Assembly: GCA_001970955.1 (NCBI GenBank)
Contig: MPUH01000047.1
Coordinates: forward strand, 1-64,000
Length of the DNA: 64,000 nucleotides
Direction: 5' to 3'
Source: Stentor coeruleus
Lineage: Eukaryota > Ciliophora > Heterotrichea > Heterotrichida > Stentoridae
Shown piece by piece: positions 9,379 through 17,970 of this stretch (within the stretch, counting starts at the first letter, position 1; the number at the start of each line of letters is the position of its first letter). The notes beneath the pieces are model-generated. The model did no database searches. It saw nothing but the letters and a program-made list of their open reading frames with translations, and had not been told where the DNA came from. The translations under genes and the position numbers were made by a program.

Positions 9379-9891
9379 ATGAAAGGAAAACTTTATAGCC
9401 CAAATACTGAGACTGAGAACTTTGTATGTATGCGTAAGTCACATTCTTATGCATATTCTAAGAACAAATCTATGACCCCTATTGAGTTTATATGGCCATC
9501 TTCTATACCAGAAAGTTGGAAAAGAATCATGAAAAAAAGAAATATTTCTAATATTCAAATGCATAGATCTAATAGAAGTACATTAGATTTCCTTCAGGAA
9601 ACACAGAAATATATAAGGACAATATGCAAACCGGTTAGTAAGGAAATTCAGATTGTACCGAAAAAAATAGAAAATCTTGATATTGGAAGTAGATCGTCTA
9701 GGGTTTTTAGTCAGGTGAGCAGTCCTTTTGAGAATACTCAGGAAGATGAGAAAACGGGGTATATGAGAAAACGTAGGAGGATTGTTAAGTTGAATTCAAA
9801 TAGAAATGATAAACAGATGTCAAATGGGAGTTTGAAAGAGTTTAAGATTAGGATTAAGCCACTTTTAGGGTTTAGACCTTTTGGTAAATAG
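9379..9891 (+). CDS. Small hypothetical basic protein, 170 aa
   Basis: ATG at 9379, stop at 9891. It is rich in Lys, Arg and Ser, with no recognised domain, signal peptide or membrane segment. A conserved-looking stretch near residues 30-60 (MTPIEFIWPSSIPESWKRIM) has the aromatic/Pro content of a binding motif. It lies in phase with the upstream 119-residue frame and may be its C-terminal continuation (see that entry). The 3' flank is strongly G/T-rich. Confidence 0.55.
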   Translation: MKGKLYSPNTETENFVCMRKSHSYAYSKNKSMTPIEFIWPSSIPESWKRIMKKRNISNIQMHRSNRSTLDFLQETQKYIRTICKPVSKEIQIVPKKIENLDIGSRSSRVFSQVSSPFENTQEDEKTGYMRKRRRIVKLNSNRNDKQMSNGSLKEFKIRIKPLLGFRPFGK

Positions 9892-10488
9892 TTATGTGGT
9901 TATTTAATGTGATATGGTAAAAAGGTTTTTTGAATTTTGTTGAGATTTTTAGGAAGTGGGTTAGAGGAAAGCTTTTTTTTTTTAGAATTGGCAGGAGTTA
10001 AGTTTATGGATAAGTTGTGTGGGTTTTTTTTAATAGGTTGGAAATTTTATTTGAATTTATTTATGTATCGATTTAAGTATGGAAAAGTTGTAATTTTGTT
10101 AGAGATTTTAAAATGTGTTTTTAGCTGAGTATTGATGTGAGTTATTGAAAAGGTTGCAATTTATGATTGTGTTGAGAGTAAATATTGGCAGATGGTAATA
10201 GAAAAGTATCCTTAAAGATTTCGAGTTACTTATGTTTATTATAATAAGACTATGTATAGTAAAAAATATGCCTAGATAACTCTTAATAAACCTTAAATAT
10301 TTTGTTATAAAAAGGCACACTTAAACTCTAAATAACCTTATTTTTTACTATAATTATATATACTTTATATAAATATCTACCTTCATCAAAAGAAATAATA
10401 AATCTTTAACTTCATTTCTACAGCCACTCAATTCATACTTCAAATAACACCCTAACACCTAATCCTTAAGAATTCAAATCTCATAATA
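9892..10488. other. Intergenic gap with interstitial telomere-like motif
   Basis: About 600 bases. The left half is G/T-rich; short hydrophobic frames there look fortuitous. The right half is C-rich and contains TAACACCCTAACACC at 10445-10459, a 15-base exact match to the telomere repeat of this chromosome, about 30 bases before the next ATG. No other feature is seen. Confidence 0.6.
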
Positions 10489-10749
10489 ATGGAAAAAAAA
10501 AATTCGTTACTTGAATATTTAAAAAGATCAAAACCAAAAAGACACCAACTAATCTCATTCGCAAACGAGATCTTCGACAACATTCTCCAACAAGAGTCCA
10601 AAGCTTATAAATCCAATGCATCTCACACAAGAGAAAACAAAAGCACTTTACGACAAAGCAAAGCCCAAAAAATATATCTTGAACCTTTAACTGATAAAAG
10701 ACCTCAAACCCGTGTTTTATCATGTCATAATAATCTATCCTATATTTAA
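10489..10749 (+). CDS. Small hypothetical protein, 86 aa
   Basis: ATG at 10489, TAA at 10747-10749. It is a basic, Ser/Lys/Gln-rich peptide whose helical N-terminus contains LLEYLKRSKPKRHQLISFAN. No domain is recognised. It is credited as a gene because its G/C drift and codon pattern resemble the neighbours and it begins after a typical short AT/C-rich leader; it could also be fortuitous. Confidence 0.4.
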   Translation: MEKKNSLLEYLKRSKPKRHQLISFANEIFDNILQQESKAYKSNASHTRENKSTLRQSKAQKIYLEPLTDKRPQTRVLSCHNNLSYI

Positions 10750-10899
10750 ACCTTGTTCTAATAAGTTTGTATATAAAATGATGATATTTTTTTTTCCCTA
10801 TCTTTAGTATTGACCTCATCATCTTCATACTTTGCATATTCTTGTTAAATCTAGATAACTAAGGATTCGCAAAATTAGATAGTGACACTCATGCATTTA

Positions 10900-11420
10900 A
10901 AAATTAAATGAAAAAAATTGTAGAGATGAATTTTTATGTTCAAGATGCGGTTTGAAATATTATATCACTTATATTGAAGATTTTATAATAAACAAGCAGA
11001 GTTATTATAATATAGTATTGAAACTATAGTTGAATATGTGATTAGAAATTTTAATACTACAAATTATGAACAAAATATAGTTTTATTATTGAATAACTTT
11101 TTTTATTTTCTATGATAAATGCAAGGTCAACTATACGTATTTGTGTGATTTGGATGAGATGAATTTGATTTACTTAATAAGAGCTCAAGAATTTACCAGA
11201 AATTATGGACGATTTATAATAAGAAAAATGATATAATTGATAATAATTTGGAATATTTGCAGGTATATTTATTAAAATTATTACAACATCCTATTGTGCT
11301 TATGGCCCGTTCTCTGAAATAGATGTACATAGTTTTGATTATATAATTGATAAGATAACTTTGGTTAGGTCATAGTGTTTTTATAAGACAATAAAAGAAT
11401 AATTAAGTTTATGAATATAT
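10900..11420 (+). pseudogene. Decayed gene fragment, family unknown
   Basis: Within a 1.15 kb gap, + strand translation gives coding-like blocks in shifting frames: DEFLCSRCGLKYYITYIEDF (from about 10925), VEYVIRNFNTTNYEQNIVLL (about 11030), DKCKVNYTYLCDLDEM (about 11118) and AYGPFSEIDVHSFDYIIDK (about 11297). Stops and frame changes separate them. A GTATTGAAACTATAG string of intron length sits between the first two blocks, but removing it does not restore a frame. The remainder of 10750-11896 is AT-rich with nothing recognisable. Confidence 0.35.
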
Positions 11421-11896
11421 GAATTTCAAAGGATTATTTTGAAGATTTAATATCACAAGTTTATTTTTAATGATTTTAAAAGCTAATAGTACTAATTTTA
11501 AATCAAAAATTATATATTTATTTATAAAATCAAAGCTAAATATAGTAATAAGATAAATACTCCTATAATCAAATATCGATTTAGCTTCTTAAAAATAATA
11601 ATTTCTTTGTTTAAAAGATTTTATTAGTATATAGCTAGTGATAATATAATAAATATATAAATTACAATAATTTTTTATAATCAGTACAATCATATCCAAA
11701 GCAGCGATTTATAATATATTTTTTATACTAGCAACTCTAAATATTTTTACAATCTATTAAATAGTCAAAGACTTTCACCTTCTTCTTAAAAATTCATAGA
11801 TTTTAATATGTTATAATCAAAACGCTTAAATAAAAATACAATCAGTAAGAAAAATGATAAACACACCTTAGAAATGAAGTATTGTATTTATAACAA

Positions 11897-13792
11897 ATGG
11901 ATTCAATATCCCCATCTAGAATAATCTCCCGATTTCAAGCTAGCTTCAGAGAAAACTCAGAAAGTTATCGAGGACACAAACAATCAGGGTATCATACACC
12001 TCCTAATGGGTTATCTAAATACTCAAAACTAATCATTCCTAACTATACTTCAGGAACATTAACAGATTCTTTTACTATAGACTCAGATCTAACTGAAGAT
12101 TTAACTGATCTCTGTAGAAAACTAGACCCAAAATTTAAAATGGATCTCTCTCAAAACTCTTGCTGTGAACAAATTCTTCAGGCAGTTCAAAAAGCTGTGG
12201 AATTTATTTTAAAAGAAAAATCATCAATCAAACATGATGAATTGATTAAACACAAACAAAAGAATAAAAGCTTAAAAAATATAATTGAAAATCTTCAACA
12301 AAAAATTAAAAACTTAACTGATAGAGAAGATGCTTTGAAAAGCTGGGAAATCAAACTTAAAGAAAATGAAGTCCGAATTTTGACTGATAAAAAAATTATT
12401 AGTAAAGAAAAAAATTATATAAACTCAACTAAAAGCTATTACAACCACTTGGAAAAAGAAGTCAAAAAACTTAAAGAGACTCTCAAATCTTATCAAAACA
12501 CAAACAAAAATGATATTATCAATTATAAACTCTTATCACAAAATACTACTACATTACAAAACGATACATCTGATATACCAGAAAGACAAAAACTTGAAGA
12601 ACTAGTCAATTCTTTAAAATTAGAGAAAGAAAAACTTTCACAAGAATCAAATGATTTAAATGCTAAAATCATAGCATTTGAGCATAAAAAATCTCAGTTT
12701 GAATCTGACATGATTAAAGCTAATGGGAAGTTATTTGTAGCAGAAAATCTTAATGATGAAGTAGGAAAAAAAATCGAAGATTTAGATAAGCAGAAGAAAG
12801 CATTGGAAACTGAACAAAAGAGATTAAGTGTTCAGAAAAAAATTTTGGAGGTTGAAAAGGATTTTGTATTGAAAGAAAAACAGAATGTGAGTAGGGAAAG
12901 GGCTATGATTAGAAACGAGCATGAGATTTTAAAAAAACAAATAGTGCAATTAGAAAAGGAGAAAATGTGTATGCAAGAGATACAGGAGGATTTTGTGAAT
13001 ATTGAGGAGAAACTGACAGAAAAAGAGAAAAAGCTTAAGGAGAAGGAAGAGGCTATAATAGAAGATAGAGGAGCTTTAGATGAAGCGATAAAAAATTTAG
13101 AAATAGCAAACCACCCATCATCCCGTGAACAAGAACTAGAAAGCATATTCCAAGAATTCCAAGGGCAAATCGACTTCTACAACAAAGAAGTCGCTGAAAA
13201 AGAAGCCTATCTCACTGAATGGACTGAAAAACTAGAAAACCGTGAAAAGTCTTTAGATGTTAAATACTCCGAACTCAAAGCTATCGAGCAAAGCCTAAAA
13301 ACTTCTGAAGCAGACTTCAGCGCCCTTCAACAAGAAACTATACCCAAACTTGAAGCTCAATCTAAAAAAGTCAATAACTTACTCAAAGAATTGTATATAA
13401 AAAAAATGGACCTCGACAAGCAAAAACGTTATCTAAATGACCAAAGTTTATCTATAGATAAAAAAAAAAAGTCTTTTGAATCTATGGTCAATTTGCATAT
13501 AATCGAGCAAATCAGCATATGGGAAAAACGTATAAAATCTTTATCAGACCGAGAAATTGAGATAAAAAATTTCAAAATGCCTTCTTCAATAGATGATTAT
13601 AAAAGGGAAAATGCTATAGAGGAATTGAGAAAAGAAAGGGTAGAATTAGAATTAGAGCGGGCTGAAAAGGATTATGAGATGAAAACTCCAGTTTTGTATA
13701 TGGAAAAACTTGTAAAAAATCTAGACTCGTTGATATTGGTCATAAAACAAAAAGAAAAAGAAGTTTCGCCGCATATAGAAAAATTAGGGTGA
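11897..13792 (+). CDS. Coiled-coil protein, 631 aa
   Basis: Open from ATG 11897 to TGA 13790-13792. Residues 1-~90 are Ser/Thr-rich and probably disordered. Residues ~95-610 are an almost continuous coiled coil of Lys/Glu/Leu heptads, with no enzymatic motif or membrane segment. Only 19 bases separate its stop from the ATG of the adenylate kinase 7 gene on the same strand, so the two share a minimal spacer, as is common in this compact genome; co-function is not implied. The gene contains one of the clearest strand-asymmetry switches in the window, near 13085. Function is unknown; a cytoskeletal or ciliary structural role is possible. Confidence 0.8.
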   Translation: MDSISPSRIISRFQASFRENSESYRGHKQSGYHTPPNGLSKYSKLIIPNYTSGTLTDSFTIDSDLTEDLTDLCRKLDPKFKMDLSQNSCCEQILQAVQKAVEFILKEKSSIKHDELIKHKQKNKSLKNIIENLQQKIKNLTDREDALKSWEIKLKENEVRILTDKKIISKEKNYINSTKSYYNHLEKEVKKLKETLKSYQNTNKNDIINYKLLSQNTTTLQNDTSDIPERQKLEELVNSLKLEKEKLSQESNDLNAKIIAFEHKKSQFESDMIKANGKLFVAENLNDEVGKKIEDLDKQKKALETEQKRLSVQKKILEVEKDFVLKEKQNVSRERAMIRNEHEILKKQIVQLEKEKMCMQEIQEDFVNIEEKLTEKEKKLKEKEEAIIEDRGALDEAIKNLEIANHPSSREQELESIFQEFQGQIDFYNKEVAEKEAYLTEWTEKLENREKSLDVKYSELKAIEQSLKTSEADFSALQQETIPKLEAQSKKVNNLLKELYIKKMDLDKQKRYLNDQSLSIDKKKKSFESMVNLHIIEQISIWEKRIKSLSDREIEIKNFKMPSSIDDYKRENAIEELRKERVELELERAEKDYEMKTPVLYMEKLVKNLDSLILVIKQKEKEVSPHIEKLG

Positions 13793-13811
13793 ATATTTAA
13801 AAGTAATATAA

Positions 13812-15998
13812 ATGTCTAAAATCTTCATTAGTAACTTGAACAGTTATTTAGGCCAATGCTTGCTAGAGGAGCTTAGCACATTACCTGATGTGGAGATTTC
13901 AGGAAGCCTTTTACAGAACATGCCTGTCAAAAACTACTCAATGTCAGCAAAAATCATCCAAGTAACTGCTATTTAGACTAGAGATCTCTGCGCGTATAAC
14001 GCAGCTCTTATGGAAAATGACATAATAGTCTATGATATGCACACAGCTGATTTAAATGAGTTGCAAGATAAAGCCAAACTACTAAAATGCTCGAACTACC
14101 CAATCCCAAAAACCCTCATTCTAATCTCTAGTGTCCGTGTCTGGGGTGCTACCAAGCCAAAACTTGTTGAAATGAGTCCTGAAGAGCTCGCAGAACTAGA
14201 TGACCCCGAGGCTGAAAAATTCAAAGTTCAAGAATATGAAGACTCTGAATACATGAAAAGAAAAGCACCAGAAGACTATAAAGCATGGAAAGGTTGTGAA
14301 ACCCTAGCAATGAGTATCGGAATGAATAAATCTGATCTTGATGTTTATGTCCTTGCAGCTGGAATAGTCTATGGTAATGGTGAGCGGGTTTTAGCACATC
14401 TTTTCAAATCAGCCTGGCTAGAAAGTCCAGAAGAACTTCCTATAATAGGTGATGGTAAAAATCATGTACCAGCAATACATGTTAGAGATTTAGCAAGAGC
14501 AGTAAAACATGTTATACAAATAAAACCAAATTCAAAATACTTATTTGCTGTAGATTCATCTCCATCACAAATGCAAAAAGATATAATAAAAGCAATATCA
14601 GATGGAGTTGGTACAGGAAAAGTCCATAACATAGATTTAGAAAGTGTTAAAAAGAAAAAATGGGCTATGGCTTTGAGTTTAGATGTAAAAGTTAAACCTT
14701 CAAAAATCTTCCTACCCCCAACTGAAGAAGAAAAAGAAGATGAAATTGAAGAAGAAGAAGAAGGGGAAGAAGGAGAAGAAGGGGAACTTAAGCCTAAAAA
14801 GCCTAAACCAATAAGAATGGAATGGCATTGTCTTGGTGGATTGATAACAGAAATAAAAAAAATCAATATAGAATTTAATGAAAACAGGGGGTTAAAACCA
14901 ATAACTGTCTTTGTCACTGGTCCACCAGGTTCAGGTAAAACCCATGCCGCACAAATGTTATCGAAATTCTATAATGTCCCTCATATTCACACATCAACTG
15001 TTATTCAAAAAGTTCTTCAGCTACAAAATGAATTCGGTGAATCTATAAAAACTAAACTTGCTGAACTTAAAGATGAAATGCTTGAAGAAGCTGAGAATAA
15101 TAAAAAAGAAGGTGAAGAAATCAATCCAGATACAATCAAGCCTAGATTACCAAAAGATCTTCTTGCTAAAGCTTTTAGATGGGCTTTAGGGCAAAATCCA
15201 TGTCGTAATCGTGGTTATGTTCTTGATGGGTTTCCTAAATCATATGATGATGCTTGGAATGTTTTTAAAATCATGCCTCCGAAAAAAACTGATGATGATG
15301 AAGCTGAAGAAGAACCTGACCGAAGTAAAATGATCACAGATTTCGCGATTTTCCCACAAAGTGTTATAGAATTTCATGGTACTGATAATGAACTTATAGA
15401 AAAAGTTAAAAGATTACCTGAAGATGTTATACAAGGAAGTCATTATAATCTTGTAGATATGAATAGAAGGTTAAAAGAATATAGAGCTAACAATAATAAC
15501 CCTATGGGTATGCCTTCAGTATTAGATTTTTTTAATGAGAATTCTATTGAAATGTTATCTTTACATTGTAATGATGATAATAGTCAAGACTCTTGTAGGA
15601 TTTATATGGAAAGATTTGGAAAACCAGTTAATTATCAGACTGGGGATTTGGTTGAAGAAGCTAAAAGGATTGAAGCTAATGAGAATATCGTGGAAAAAGA
15701 GATTGAGGAAGAAAAGGAAAGGTTGAGAAAATGTGAAGAACTTGAGGTTGATAAGAAGATTATGAGAAATGATGAGATTAGGAAGAAAATTGCTTCGGTT
15801 CAGCAGAAGGAAATTGATGTGTTAGAAAGAATGGGGGAACATGTTAAAGGGTATATGTTGGAGAATGTTTATGAAGTGTTAAGTCATGGGTTGACTAAGG
15901 TTTGTATGAAGAAAAGAGAAGATCCGATTGATTATTTGGCGAGATATTTGTTTAAGCATGCTGATGGTATACCTCATCCTGATCCTTACTTATATTAA
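13812..15998 (+). CDS. AK7: Adenylate kinase 7 (axonemal), one 15-nt intron
   Basis: Two exons, 13812-13961 and 13977-15998, give 723 residues, about the length of animal AK7. Domain order matches AK7: an N-terminal NAD-epimerase-like Rossmann region (start SKIFISNLNSYLGQ, later GDGKNHVPAIHVRDLA), an acidic linker, an adenylate-kinase core with P-loop GPPGSGKT (about residues 365-372) and the signature CRNRGYVLDGFPKSYDDA, a charged helix, and a C-terminal Dpy-30-like dimerisation helix pair ending DPIDYLARYLFKH. AK7 interconverts ATP, ADP and AMP and in other organisms is tied to motile cilia. The first ATG was chosen because splicing the GTAACTGCTATTTAG intron restores the conserved N-terminus; the longest uninterrupted frame misses it. 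Confidence 0.93.
13962..13976 (+). other. 15-nt intron in AK7
   Basis: GTAACTGCTATTTAG. It contains an in-frame TAG, and removing it joins the start of the Rossmann domain to the rest of AK7. The A at position 10 is six bases from the 3' end. Confidence 0.92.
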
Positions 15999-16166
15999 CT
16001 TATTATTAGAAGATAAGATTTAAATATTCTCAGGGTTAAAAATATGATTGAGTTTTGAGAGTAGATAGAAATTATAAAGAGTTATTTTCAATAGAAAAAC
16101 AATCAAGTTATACATGAAAATATTCATAACAATTAACTTTATTAATTCTCTTCTATTATAAATACA

Positions 16167-16767
16167 ATGAGCATTCAGAAATTCCTAACATCCAGCATAG
16201 AAAATGATAGATACCAGCAATATTCTCTCGAGCTCCATCAACGCCGCCTAAAAGAAATTAATGAAAAATCCCCTAAAGTTACCCAAGGCATTATATACAA
16301 GCTAAAAAAACGAAATAAATTCTCGAAAGGTAAAAAAAAACATAGAACGTGAAGTTGACAAGCAAAACATGAAACTATTAAGCAAACTCATAAAAATTGC
16401 CAAAAATAAAGAGAAATTTGATACAAGATCCTTAACCCCAAAGCCAAAAACCCTAAATTCTATTATAAGGAAAAAAGAAGCATTTAGAGTTGCAGAAGAA
16501 AATAAGAAAATTGCTGACCGAATAGCGACTCGTTCACCTGTTTTGAGTCTAAAAATTTTTGAAAAGGAATACGGGATTCAAAATAGGTATAAAGAAATGC
16601 TTATGAAGTATTCACCTTTAAGTATAAGAAAGAATGGCTATTTTAAAAGATTTGATATTAGTGAGAAAATTATTAGAAGGATTCCAGAAACTAAAGAAAG
16701 TGGTGAGATTTCGGCAAAGGATGAAAATTGTTGTACAGAGGATTTGGTGTATGAAAATAAGGTTTAA
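16167..16767 (+). CDS. Small CFAP97/Hemingway-like protein, one 16-nt intron
   Basis: Exons 16167-16329 and 16346-16767 join through a 16-nt intron, which also corrects the phase, to give 194 residues. The middle (residues ~85-135) has a basic helix with EENKKIADRIATRSPVLSLKIFEKEY, resembling the CFAP97 (KIAA1430/Hemingway) pattern of an Asn-containing helix followed by Ile/Leu-x-Arg-Ile and an aromatic motif. That family is found in motile cilia. The resemblance is by eye and weak; the gene structure is more secure than the family name. It follows AK7 on the same strand after about 170 bases. Confidence 0.6.
16330..16345 (+). other. 16-nt intron
   Basis: GTAAAAAAAAACATAG. Its 16-base length shifts the phase by one, exactly what is needed to connect the upstream 61-codon frame to the downstream 132-codon frame. 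This is the only 16-nt intron found in the window. Confidence 0.85.
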
Positions 16768-17970
16768 ATGTTTTGGTTAAATTTATATGTAGAATATATT
16801 GATGAGGTAATTTGATATTATATTTAAGGGTTGTTGTGAGGGAAAAATAGAATTTTGAGAGATTGTATGATGTTTGTATTATATTTTTTTTTTGAGGTTT
16901 TTATGATAATGTATTTTTTAGGCTATGAGTTATTTTATGGTATTATTATGATTTTTTTTGTTCTATTAGTATCTTTATTGAGATAACTTGATTTTATACT
17001 ATTTTTTCAACTTGTTTTGTATAGAAGGGAATCAAGTAAAAGTCTATAAGGTGCTTTTTAATATGAAATTTTGATTTTAGATATTTACAATTTTCTTAAC
17101 TTTTATTGATATTTCAGTAGGACTAAGATTTTTCACTGTGATTCAAAAGATTTTAACCTTGTATAAACAGTCTTTTCAGGAAAGTTTCCATACATTTACT
17201 TCATTTTCTTAAAGCTTAATATAATGTTTTAGTAGATTCTCATGCACTTTATTTATATATAAATCCCCTAAGTCCATTAGGAATATATATCAGTGTATAA
17301 AGCATTTCCTTTTAATAAAAGAAAATTTAAATAGACTTTATAAAGGTGAAATGTTGAAAATATTAAATTTGTCAGAGAAAAAGTGTATTTTTAGGTCGAG
17401 CATAAGAAAGTGATTACGAAGTTGTAAAATTTATTATACATTTATGATAAGATCTGAAGAAAGTAATATTCTGTATGTAAATAGTATCAAATAAAACTGA
17501 GTGGAAAAATTGCTGCCCCAATTTTATTTTTGGTGCAGATACATTGATTTCTTGTTTTAATTTCTTTATATGCGTAATCCTCTTCAAATAATCACTAACT
17601 TTATATCAAAAACTTTCCTGAATACTTTTTATATACTTCAAAATCAATAGCCACATAATACTTTTTGAAGACAATCTTGATAGTCTTCCCCTTAAATCAT
17701 TTCTTATAATCCTTTCAATTGATTTGAAATGCTTTCCAGTCGCTGTCTTTTATTTCTCTTTATAACTGCTAAAAGTATCCTTTCCTACCTATCGCAATAC
17801 TTTAGTTCCAATCATCTAAACCAGCGATTTTCCTATCAAATTTTCCTCACAACCACAACCCCCAACCGTTTTCATATCAAACATTCTCTCACAAAAAACA
17901 ATAAACATCCGAATTTGCGTCCAGCAGAAATTCAGTAACTAACTGCAAAAACTTCTGCTATAATTATATC
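16768..17970. other. 1.2-kb intergenic gap
   Basis: G/T-rich just after the upstream gene (16770-17000), AT-rich in the middle, and C-rich from about 17560 to the next ATG. A 69-codon frame at 17729-17938 is Ser/Thr/Asn/Pro-rich and looks fortuitous in the C-rich tract. I see no RNA gene or repeat. Confidence 0.55.

Noticed and set aside
9937-10128. Hydrophobic 63-codon frame
   Set aside because: Sits in a G/T-rich 3' flank where Leu/Phe/Gly codons arise by composition; no neighbour-like codon pattern.
14462-14917. 151-codon minus-strand frame inside AK7
   Set aside because: Antisense to the well-supported AK7 gene; serine run is the reverse of the acidic linker.
17729-17938. 69-codon + strand frame before the giant gene
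   Set aside because: Low-complexity Ser/Thr/Asn/Pro composition from a C-rich tract; no domain and no splice link to the gene at 17971.
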